Shown: piece after piece, positions 1 through 5,869 of the stretch | Position numbering within the stretch: the stretch's first letter is position 1 | Layout: each line of letters begins with the position of its first letter | DNA from: Oscillospiraceae bacterium | Lineage (GTDB): Bacteria; Bacillota; Clostridia; Oscillospirales; Oscillospiraceae | NCBI GenBank assembly: GCA_017936205.1 | Contig: JAGBGB010000096.1 | Span: 1-11,770, forward strand | Direction of reading: 5' to 3' | Length of the DNA: 11,770 nucleotides | Notes under the pieces: generated by a model | The model's database searches: none | Seen by the model: the letters and a program-made list of their open reading frames with translations, nothing else | Told to the model about the DNA's origin: nothing | Made by a program: the position numbers and the translations under genes

Positions 1-221
1 CATCGGGAAAGCGTTCGGATTTTTTGTTTCCCTCAGCGAAGTCGAAAGATGGGCTTGAGTGGCTTTTTATGTTTTTCCAAACGTTATCAAGAACAGTCAC
101 AAATATGGGAGTTGCTATAATTTTACAGAATTCAAGTTTGAGGAATAGTATTACAAAGGAGCATCCCTTGCACCTAATACTTCTGCCACCATGTATGCCG
201 TTTTTAAGGATGCTAAACAAT
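1..221. other. No supportable gene; possible tail of an upstream gene
   Basis: I see no convincing gene in this stretch. In the second forward frame a short open stretch from the window edge reads IGKAFGFFVSLSEVERWA and stops at the TGA at 56-58. It could be the C-terminus of a protein that begins outside the window, but it is too short to identify. A 90-codon ORF (24-296) has no ribosome site and an unprotein-like composition, and it runs through the terminator-like hairpin at 222-258, so I do not call it. Confidence 0.35.
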
Positions 222-258
222 CGCTCTGTTAGATTAAATTCTAATGGAGCGTTTTTCT
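222..258 (+). terminator. Candidate rho-independent terminator upstream of the secreted protein gene
   Basis: CGCTC (222-226) pairs with GAGCG (247-251) and TTAGA (229-233) pairs with TCTAA (240-244). The two stem halves are separated by a symmetric TG/TG internal loop and capped by a 6-base loop. A T-rich tail (TTTTTCTT) follows directly. The stem is AT-rich and interrupted, so it is weaker than the 4417-4467 terminator. It would end transcription of whatever lies to the left, which implies that the next gene needs its own promoter. Confidence 0.5.
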
Positions 259-275
259 TGTATGTTAAATTTGTG

Positions 276-285
276 CTGTGCACAG
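276..285. promoter_or_regulatory. Perfect 10-bp palindrome, candidate operator
   Basis: CTGTGCACAG is a perfect 10-bp palindrome that ends one base before the putative -35 hexamer at 287. Its position would suit an activator or repressor of the 349-4392 gene. The binding protein is unknown, and a 10-bp palindrome can arise by chance. Confidence 0.3.
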
Positions 286-286
286 G

Positions 287-315
287 TTGTTTTTAGGAGA
301 AAAATGTGGTATGAT
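287..315 (+). promoter_or_regulatory. Predicted sigma-A promoter with extended -10, for the secreted MBL-fold protein
   Basis: TTGTTT (287-292) and TATGAT (310-315) are separated by 17 bp, and a TGN extended -10 (TG at 307-308) sits immediately upstream of the -10. Transcription would start near 322. That places the ATG at 304 upstream of the transcript start and supports the ATG at 349 as the real start codon. Confidence 0.5.
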
Positions 316-329
316 TATCTAAAATCATA
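310..329. promoter_or_regulatory. Dyad overlapping the -10 and transcription start
   Basis: TATGATT (310-316) is an exact inverted copy of AATCATA (323-329), with a 6-base centre ATCTAA. The 20-bp dyad covers the predicted -10 and start site, a classic place for a repressor to bind. No cognate regulator gene lies beside it in the window. Confidence 0.35.
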
Positions 330-333
330 TTCC

Positions 334-339
334 AAGGAG
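334..339 (+). promoter_or_regulatory. Ribosome binding site that sets the start at 349
   Basis: AAGGAG lies 9 bases before the ATG at 349. The alternative ATG at 304 has AGGAG with only a 4-base gap, lies before the predicted transcript start, and would add 15 residues in front of an otherwise standard signal peptide. Confidence 0.75.
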
Positions 340-348
340 ACTGAATAT

Positions 349-3300
349 ATGTTAAAATGGAATAAAATGATTGCATTCCTATTGCTTTGCAGTGTCGTAC
401 TGTCTTTGTTCCCTATGTCTGTGACGGGGACTTCTGCACTGACGGAGGAAAAGACTGCAACGAAAGCGGTTTCTGTTTCTTCCATTTCTGTTCCGGCCTA
501 TTCCGGAGGTACTTCCTCTGATTGGATGATCTATGACGGGGGATTAGGTACCGCCATTGGTAACACCGGGGCCCAATCCAAGATGCGGATCGTCACCGGC
601 ACTACCACTGCCCAGTACTCCACCTATCTTACCACGCTAAAGAAAAATGGCTATATCAAGCTCTTCGGTCGTACTGCACCTGCCCAAAGCGGCACCAATC
701 GCCACGACAAGCACCTATCCCCCGATGGTGCATATGTTCTCTATTCCTACTGGACTCCGGCTGCTAAGGAAGTTCGTATCATTGTAGACACCCATGTAGA
801 TACCTTCCGAATCTTCGACTACACCCCCGATCCCGGCTGGGACGGCAAAGGGCGGACAGAAGTCTATTCCTATTCCCTCCAATTTGCCACCGATGGTCAC
901 CGGGATACCAGTTCTGCAAATACAGAACGGCGGAATAATGCCGGTACTCTGATGATCGTGAAAATGGCAGATGATTCCCTGTTCGTCATTGACGGCGGCA
1001 GCTCCCAGCAAATGGGAGACCGTGATTGCGAGCAGCTTTACGACTTTCTCCGTATGATTACCGGCACTCCACAAGGAGAAAAAATGATCATCAACACCTG
1101 GTTTATTTCCCACACCCATTTCGATCATGTATCAGGATTCCCCCGTTTCCTCCACAAGTACAGCACCGAGCTGGAGCTTCTGAATATCATGTACAATTTC
1201 GATATCGAGGGTTCTTCTCAGAAATATATTCGCCGTGCTGCGCAGTTGTTCCCCAATGCCAAATACTACAAACAGCACACCGGTGAAAGCTTCACAATCG
1301 TTGGGGTCAAATTCGACATTCTCTACACGGTAGAGGATCGCTACACTCCCAACAGCAATAACAAATTACTCCTGAATGATGCTTCCTGTCTGGGAGATTA
1401 TGCAGAAGAGAACAATATTTCTACCGCGATGCGCATGAGCTTTGACGGGAAAACCATGCTCCTGACAGGAGACCTGGAAAAGGCGGATGCCCGTCTCATG
1501 AAAATGTATCCTGCTGTAGACTTAAAATGCGACCTCCTACAGATCCCTCACCACGGTTTCGATGATCATGCAACCCTGGTCAAAACCGTAGCCCCCACAG
1601 TATCCTTCGTGAATCAGGCAGAAACCGCCATTATGAACCGAAAGGACACCTACGACAATACTGCCGCATGGAAGCCCTATGCAGGCACGATTTGTTATTG
1701 TGGCGACCGCACCGTAGGCTATGCCGCAGATAGTGGGATTTTCTATGACGAGCACTTCACCTCTGTGGACTATCTGGATTGGAAGGCCCGGACCTACCCC
1801 ATTCGAGAGGAAAATGCCTATGACGGCAGTTCAGAATCCATTGCAGACCCGGAGGCCTTCTACCGCTATACCCGCGTTACTGCCCTAACCAAAACAGACA
1901 GTGCATACGCTATCGTAGACGATAAGGTGGGAAGAGTCCTGTCCTACGATGCCACCACCGGTGACCTTGGGAACGCAAATCCCGTCTTTAAAAGTGGGGA
2001 TGAATACTACTTTGCCGCCTCTCAACGACGGAAGGTCAATTGGCTCATGAGCTATTCCTTCTCCGGAGTAAAGTCCGGGCAGGCTGTTACGGGCTCAACC
2101 ACCTACTACGGCACCGTTCCCGTTTATAAAGGAACGGGCGACTATTGGGGTACTCCCACCAAGGGGCGCTACCTTGCCATTGCCAATGGAGACACCTTCG
2201 AGTCCAAGGGTATGTACAGTTCCTTTACAAGTATGTCCAATATGATGGAAAGTGCATCCAAAGAGTTGTGGATGGATCTGCTGGAGGGGGGCTATTTCCT
2301 TATCTATCGTTATACCGGTGGCAGCTACTATCCCCTCTATCGTGACGGCAACGGCAATGTTACCACTATCCAAAACGGATGGGGTTCTGCCAAGGTGACC
2401 AGGGCTAAGATCAGTGCACAATCCGATTTCCTCCGCCATCGGATCTATGCCTATAACGAGACTCCTGACACCATGCTCCTGTGCTGGACGGGCCACAAGG
2501 ATTACTATACGGATATGGGAACGCCTCAGAATGATATGATTTCCTTGGTTACTGCTGATCTGCGGATCCTGTATCGGTTTAAGACCTTCTCCGGCTCCGG
2601 GGAGATCTTCTACGACGGCTGGAAGGGGGAAAAGGAAGGTACCTATTGGGTAGAGTTCACCAATGGCTACGATTCCGGCACCCCCGGTGATTACCCTATG
2701 GTCATCAAGTATAAGAATGCCTCCGGTACCGTGCTGGAGTTGGGTTCTGTTACCGTACATGTAGAAAATTCTGCCGCCCTTCCGGAGTCTAGGCAGTTGT
2801 TCTTTGATTACGATGACGGTACGGAATCCCGTATAAAATATAAGTACCGCACCCAGTACAGCGAATTCAATTTCGATGCAACCTCCCGTTGGGACTTTCT
2901 CCAGTACCACGCAGATAACAAGGTCAACAGCACCACAACAGGATTTGTTGACCGGGAAGAAGGAGTCCTGCGGATCTATACCGCAGATAATGACAGCGGA
3001 TGCCGTAATCTTTCCTTCCGTACCTACGCCACAGGTAACACGCCTCTGAAATTCGTCCCCAAGGACAGTGAAGTGGTTGAAGTCCGCTTTAAAATGGATA
3101 ACCTGAAAACCGCAAAAGGGAAGAATTCCTATTTCCGTCTGTGGTACTATAAAAACAATGGTGCAGAAGATATCTACACCTATGAAAAGGACTATTATTT
3201 AGGCAAGGATTTTGTTTCCGACGGTACATACATGACCATTACTGTAGACCTGTTCACTGCATCGGAGATTGCTGCCCTGACAGCCGGGAACCAAACTCCC

Positions 3301-4392
3301 ACACAGACCTTCAGCAGCTGTGACCTCATTACCGGTATCCGTCCCGCATTCCACAATCTGACCCTCATCGACCCTTCCCAAGAAGCTTCTGTTTCTGTAG
3401 ACTATGTTTACATCGGATCCAAAGAGGATGCACCCTCTGTCCGAGATGCTGAGCCCCGGCTGGATCCGGATCTGAAGCTCTACCATAGCTTGAATCTGGC
3501 AAGTGACATCAGCGTGAATTATGCGATTCCTGCGTCAGCACTGGAAGGCTTCGATATACAAACCGTATCCTTGCAATGCACATACCCCGATTACAGATCG
3601 GCGGGTACTGTTGAGGAGATCACTCGTACCATTTCCCCTGTATTGAAGGAGAATTATTACTACTTCACTTTAGATGGTCTTACCGCAGTCCATATGACCA
3701 ATGAGCTGACTGCTGTCCTATACGGAAGGAAGGGTGGGCGGGAATACTATTCTCCCACAGACAATTACAGCATCACTACCTATGCCTACTCTCAACTCTC
3801 CAAGCAGGAGAACTCCTCAGAGCTGAAGGTGCTCTGTGCAGAGCTTCTCCGCTACGGTGCCAAGGCACAGATCTTTAAGGGCTACCGTACAGATGTACTT
3901 GCAGACCGCAGTATGACCGAGGCCCAGAAGCTGCTCCTGTCCGATCTGTCTGCTGTTACCTTTGGTATGAACAACTGGGTACTGCCGGAGATCGCCAATC
4001 CTAAGGCCACTTGGGTGGGGAAGGCCCTGATACTGGATTCCAAGGTCACTGTCCGCTATGTGGTGGATATTACGGATCCTTCTGTAGGTGCAGAGAACCT
4101 GACCCTACGCATCCGATACACCGACTACAGTGGGGTGGAGCAGGAAGCTGTTGTGAAGAATGCACAGCCTTATGGTACCGAAGCAGGTCATTATAGCTTC
4201 GGTTTTGACGGTCTTCTTGCCGCCGAGTTACGGACGATACTCTATACCGCTGTATATATAGACGAAACGCAGGTATCCGATACATTGATCTACAGCGTAG
4301 ACACCTACGGTGCTAACAAGACCGGGACCTTGGGAGACCTGTGCAGAGCTCTCATGGCATACTCCGACAGTGCAAAGGCGTTTTTTAACTAA
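349..4392 (+). CDS. Secreted multidomain protein with ComEC/Rec2-like metallo-beta-lactamase-fold domain
   Basis: This is a 1347-residue exported protein. Residues 1-30 form a signal peptide: Lys near the start, hydrophobic core about 8-21, probable cleavage after TSA at 28-30. I see no lipobox, LPxTG, SLH or dockerin, so it is probably released. After an N-terminal beta-rich part (about 35-200) comes an MBL-fold hydrolase domain (about 200-480). Its motifs are DGGS at 215-218, the metal site HTHFDH at 255-260, TGDLE with D375, and PHHG at 400-403. This order is typical of the soluble domain of ComEC/Rec2, but no membrane channel is present. Residues about 480-810 are Tyr/Gly-rich and look all-beta. 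Residues about 811-1030 look like a beta-sandwich, possibly carbohydrate-binding (inference). Two related repeats end the protein (about 1042-1176 and 1219-1347). The substrate is unknown; phosphodiester cleavage is plausible from the fold only. The gene stands alone between two terminators. Confidence 0.88.
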   Translation: MLKWNKMIAFLLLCSVVLSLFPMSVTGTSALTEEKTATKAVSVSSISVPAYSGGTSSDWMIYDGGLGTAIGNTGAQSKMRIVTGTTTAQYSTYLTTLKKNGYIKLFGRTAPAQSGTNRHDKHLSPDGAYVLYSYWTPAAKEVRIIVDTHVDTFRIFDYTPDPGWDGKGRTEVYSYSLQFATDGHRDTSSANTERRNNAGTLMIVKMADDSLFVIDGGSSQQMGDRDCEQLYDFLRMITGTPQGEKMIINTWFISHTHFDHVSGFPRFLHKYSTELELLNIMYNFDIEGSSQKYIRRAAQLFPNAKYYKQHTGESFTIVGVKFDILYTVEDRYTPNSNNKLLLNDASCLGDYAEENNISTAMRMSFDGKTMLLTGDLEKADARLMKMYPAVDLKCDLLQIPHHGFDDHATLVKTVAPTVSFVNQAETAIMNRKDTYDNTAAWKPYAGTICYCGDRTVGYAADSGIFYDEHFTSVDYLDWKARTYPIREENAYDGSSESIADPEAFYRYTRVTALTKTDSAYAIVDDKVGRVLSYDATTGDLGNANPVFKSGDEYYFAASQRRKVNWLMSYSFSGVKSGQAVTGSTTYYGTVPVYKGTGDYWGTPTKGRYLAIANGDTFESKGMYSSFTSMSNMMESASKELWMDLLEGGYFLIYRYTGGSYYPLYRDGNGNVTTIQNGWGSAKVTRAKISAQSDFLRHRIYAYNETPDTMLLCWTGHKDYYTDMGTPQNDMISLVTADLRILYRFKTFSGSGEIFYDGWKGEKEGTYWVEFTNGYDSGTPGDYPMVIKYKNASGTVLELGSVTVHVENSAALPESRQLFFDYDDGTESRIKYKYRTQYSEFNFDATSRWDFLQYHADNKVNSTTTGFVDREEGVLRIYTADNDSGCRNLSFRTYATGNTPLKFVPKDSEVVEVRFKMDNLKTAKGKNSYFRLWYYKNNGAEDIYTYEKDYYLGKDFVSDGTYMTITVDLFTASEIAALTAGNQTPTQTFSSCDLITGIRPAFHNLTLIDPSQEASVSVDYVYIGSKEDAPSVRDAEPRLDPDLKLYHSLNLASDISVNYAIPASALEGFDIQTVSLQCTYPDYRSAGTVEEITRTISPVLKENYYYFTLDGLTAVHMTNELTAVLYGRKGGREYYSPTDNYSITTYAYSQLSKQENSSELKVLCAELLRYGAKAQIFKGYRTDVLADRSMTEAQKLLLSDLSAVTFGMNNWVLPEIANPKATWVGKALILDSKVTVRYVVDITDPSVGAENLTLRIRYTDYSGVEQEAVVKNAQPYGTEAGHYSFGFDGLLAAELRTILYTAVYIDETQVSDTLIYSVDTYGANKTGTLGDLCRALMAYSDSAKAFFN
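3472..4389 (+). repeat. Tandem diverged protein repeat at the C-terminus of the secreted protein
   Basis: Two copies of one module are visible in translation: residues about 1042-1176 and 1219-1347. Matching landmarks in order are LNLASDISVNY against LILDSKVTVRY, TYPDY against RYTDY, FTLDGLTAV against FGFDGLLAA, YSITTYAYS against YSVDTYGAN, and LCAELLRYGAKAQIF against LCRALMAYSDSAKAFF. The DNA is well diverged, so the duplication is old. From memory, modules of this kind end many secreted proteins of gut Clostridia; their function is not clear to me. Confidence 0.65.
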
Positions 4393-4416
4393 TAATTGAA
4401 GAGAAATCCAAAAAAC

Positions 4417-4467
4417 AGGGGCCCTGTAGGGAAGAATTTCCTCCTTAACAGGGCCCCTTTATTATTT
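4417..4467. terminator. Strong rho-independent terminator, probably bidirectional
   Basis: AGGGGCCCTGT (4417-4427) is perfectly complementary to ACAGGGCCCCT (4448-4458), giving an 11-bp GC-rich stem. A further GGAA/TTCC helix (4430-4433 with 4438-4441) may form in the loop. On the plus strand the stem runs into TTTATTATTTT. On the minus strand it is followed by a T-run, the complement of the A-tract at 4410-4415. It therefore suits both convergent neighbours, the secreted protein gene and the LacI-type gene. Confidence 0.88.
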
Positions 4468-4497
4468 TAACTCGCACCGACCAATCGCAGCTTGTTG

Positions 4498-4578
4498 CTA
4501 TGTGTTACGGAAACCTCTCTTCCTGATTTCTTTCCATATCCGCTCAATTGGATTCATCTCTGAAATCTGTCCGGGGCT
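4498..4578 (-). pseudogene. Remnant of an IS630-family transposase C-terminus
   Basis: The minus strand reads SEMNPIERIWKEIRKRG followed by FRNT and a TAG stop at 4498-4500. The motif NPIExIWKEIRKRG is the C-terminal signature of IS630-family DDE transposases, and the Glu of NPIE is the third catalytic acid. Only about 20-25 residues are recognisable. The first two catalytic Asp residues and the HTH domain are missing, and upstream sequence in this frame soon enters the end of the LacI-type gene in another phase. I see no terminal inverted repeats. It is a dead fragment that marks a past insertion or deletion between the two convergent genes. Confidence 0.65.
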
Positions 4579-4586
4579 TCCGCATA

Positions 4587-5597
4587 TCAAAGGGATTCTG
4601 TGATTGCTTTTGCTATAGTACAAGAGCTGCGCTCGATGAGCTGGGCATGGAGCAATAGGGAACTGACATGAACCTGATTCATCTGACTGGTCAATGCGTG
4701 AAAAGCACTGCGACCCAAATTTTCACGATCCTGCCGAATGGTAGACAGTGGCGGGACGGCATATCGGCATAGAGGAATGTCGTCAAAGCCCAGAATACTC
4801 ACATCCTCCGGCACACGAAGCCCCAGCTCCTGACAGTGTACCATCACGCTATGTGCCAGAATATCGTGACTGCAAATAATCGCAGTGCAGCCCTGTTTCA
4901 AGAGCCTTGGTAAGTGCTGTCCCAGGCAATCGCTGACATGGTGCTCACTGCCGGTAAGGGCAGGATCGGACTGAAGACCATGTTCCAGCATGGCTTGGAG
5001 ATAGGCATAGTAACGGCGTTGGTATATGTAGGCGTGGAGCTCGTAGCTTAAATAACCGATTTTCTGGTGTCCCAGACTCTTCAGGTATTCTATGGCAAGA
5101 TCCATGCCCTCCTGATTGTTTGTGCCGATGTAGGTTACATTTGGATTGCAGCTGACATGATTATCGTATAGTACAGTAGGGGTTTTGCAGCTCTCGAAAT
5201 CCTTCATCCATGGATCCTGCCGAAGGGAGAGACCCAGAAACAGACCGCCGCAGTATTGATTCTGGACCATGTAACTATCGTAAGCTGTTTCCTGCTGCAT
5301 CTGTATGGTCAAGGGGATCAGGTCTACCTGAAACCCTGCGGGTTCGGCGGCTTTCCGTACGCCGGCAACCAGATCATAGCCGAAATCGTCCGGTCGTGCA
5401 TATTCCATATTTGTAATGAACAGGGCGATCTTCTGTCCATTCTCTCGGCGAATAGAGCGAGTATAGCCCAATTCTACGGCTTTCTCCAAAACCGCATTAC
5501 GCATGGTGCTGCTTACATCCTTGGCTCCGTTTAATGCTTTGGAAACGGTTCCTTTTGATACACCTAAGGCTTTTGCGATATCCTCTAAGGTAGCCAT
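4587..5597 (-). CDS. LacI-family transcriptional regulator, probable maltodextrin-locus repressor
   Basis: This encodes a 336-residue DNA-binding regulator of usual LacI length. The N-terminal HTH spans residues 2-24 (LEDIAKALGVSKGTVSKALNG), with the HTH continuation to about 45. The rest is a periplasmic-binding-protein-like sensor domain with typical motifs: YIGTNNQEG, the ICSHDILA stretch, VSILGFDD, and PPLSTIRQD near the C-terminus. The hinge is unusual: after LGY (43-45) comes TRSIRRENGQKIAL instead of the canonical PNxxARxL helix, and the linker is shorter. The start at 5597 is set by AGGGAGGTG (5606-5614), ideally spaced; a longer frame reaching 5768 has no such site. It is transcribed divergently from the alpha-glucan operon, so control of that operon and of itself is likely. 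The ligand, presumably maltose or a malto-oligosaccharide, is inferred from context only. Confidence 0.92.
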   Translation of the reverse strand: MATLEDIAKALGVSKGTVSKALNGAKDVSSTMRNAVLEKAVELGYTRSIRRENGQKIALFITNMEYARPDDFGYDLVAGVRKAAEPAGFQVDLIPLTIQMQQETAYDSYMVQNQYCGGLFLGLSLRQDPWMKDFESCKTPTVLYDNHVSCNPNVTYIGTNNQEGMDLAIEYLKSLGHQKIGYLSYELHAYIYQRRYYAYLQAMLEHGLQSDPALTGSEHHVSDCLGQHLPRLLKQGCTAIICSHDILAHSVMVHCQELGLRVPEDVSILGFDDIPLCRYAVPPLSTIRQDRENLGRSAFHALTSQMNQVHVSSLLLHAQLIERSSCTIAKAITESL

Positions 5598-5624
5598 TGT
5601 GCCCCCACCTCCCTGATTTTCTCT

Positions 5625-5653
5625 ATTATAACATAGGATCTTGTTAAAAGCAA
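5625..5653 (-). promoter_or_regulatory. Predicted promoter of the LacI-type gene
   Basis: On the minus strand a perfect TATAAT (5630-5625) lies 17 bp downstream of TTGCTT (5653-5648), a weak -35. Transcription would start near 5618, giving a leader of about 20 bases that contains the AGGGAGGTG ribosome site. Confidence 0.6.
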
Positions 5654-5687
5654 CGAAATATGTTATATCATCACAAAAAGTTTCGAA

Positions 5688-5702
5688 TTGTTTCGGTAAC
5701 AA
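5688..5702. promoter_or_regulatory. Imperfect palindrome in the divergent intergenic region
   Basis: TTGTTTCGGTAACAA has 5-bp perfect arms (TTGTT/AACAA) and a further matching C/G pair inside. It lies about 35 bp upstream of the -35 of the LacI-type gene and about 95 bp upstream of the -35 of the debranching operon. It also carries GTTTCG, a core shared with the other candidate operators. It could be an auxiliary operator; the evidence is symmetry and position only. Confidence 0.3.
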
Positions 5703-5721
5703 AACGGCAGTGTGCAATTGT

Positions 5722-5739
5722 TTTGTGAAAAAACACAAA
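5722..5739. promoter_or_regulatory. Inverted repeat TTTGTG-A6-CACAAA
   Basis: Six-base arms TTTGTG (5722-5727) and CACAAA (5734-5739) flank an A6 run. It sits about 57 bp upstream of the debranching operon -35, where an activator such as a CRP-like factor, or simply bendable A-tract DNA, could act. AT-rich intergenic DNA makes chance symmetry likely. Confidence 0.22.
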
Positions 5740-5795
5740 TATTGAACTTGAAAATTAGAAATTCTCATAAATTATGGGGAAATTAAAATGAATTC

Positions 5796-5824
5796 TTGAC
5801 GGGCGTGCAAAATTACAATATACT
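5796..5824 (+). promoter_or_regulatory. Strong predicted sigma-A promoter of the debranching operon
   Basis: TTGACG (5796-5801) and TATACT (5819-5824) are separated by exactly 17 bp, with transcription expected to begin near 5831. The hexamers and spacing are identical to the promoter of the sugar-binding lipoprotein gene at 11106-11134. The spacer contains CGTGCAAA (5804-5811), whose reverse complement TTTGCACG recurs upstream of that second promoter at 11077-11084. Confidence 0.8.
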
Positions 5825-5832
5825 TAAATTGT

Positions 5833-5844
5833 GAAAAATGTTTC
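5833..5844. promoter_or_regulatory. Candidate LacI-family operator at the transcription start
   Basis: GAAAAATGTTTC is an imperfect 12-bp palindrome with five of six pairs symmetric, continued by GA, so it holds GTTTCG. It sits at about +3 to +14 relative to the predicted start, where a bound repressor would block initiation. LacI-family operators are usually palindromes of this length with AAA/TTT arms. Assignment to the adjacent regulator is inference. Confidence 0.42.
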
Positions 5845-5858
5845 GATGGGTTTTGCTG

Positions 5859-5863
5859 GGAGG
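5859..5863 (+). promoter_or_regulatory. Ribosome binding site that sets the start at 5870
   Basis: GGAGG inside a G-rich run (5858-5865) lies 6 bases before the ATG at 5870. A longer in-frame start, GTG at 5831, coincides with the predicted transcript start and has no ribosome site, so it is rejected. Confidence 0.8.
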
Positions 5864-5869
5864 GGTAGT

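Noticed and set aside
24..296. 90-codon forward ORF at the left edge
   Set aside because: No ribosome site, no recognisable motifs, and it crosses the terminator-like hairpin at 222-258 and overlaps the promoter region.
244..348. N-terminal extension of the secreted protein to the ATG at 244 or 304
   Set aside because: The 349 start has a well-spaced AAGGAG and gives a clean signal peptide; the extension lies across the predicted promoter.
2095..2910. 271-codon reverse ORF inside the secreted protein gene
   Set aside because: Shadow of the forward gene's codon pattern; no ribosome site and no family resemblance.
5598..5768. 57-residue N-terminal extension of the LacI-type protein
   Set aside because: It covers the promoter of the gene itself, and LacI proteins normally begin right before the HTH, as at 5597 with its strong ribosome site.
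5831..5869. GTG start at 5831 for the debranching enzyme
   Set aside because: It coincides with the predicted transcript start and has no ribosome site; the ATG at 5870 has GGAGG at ideal distance.
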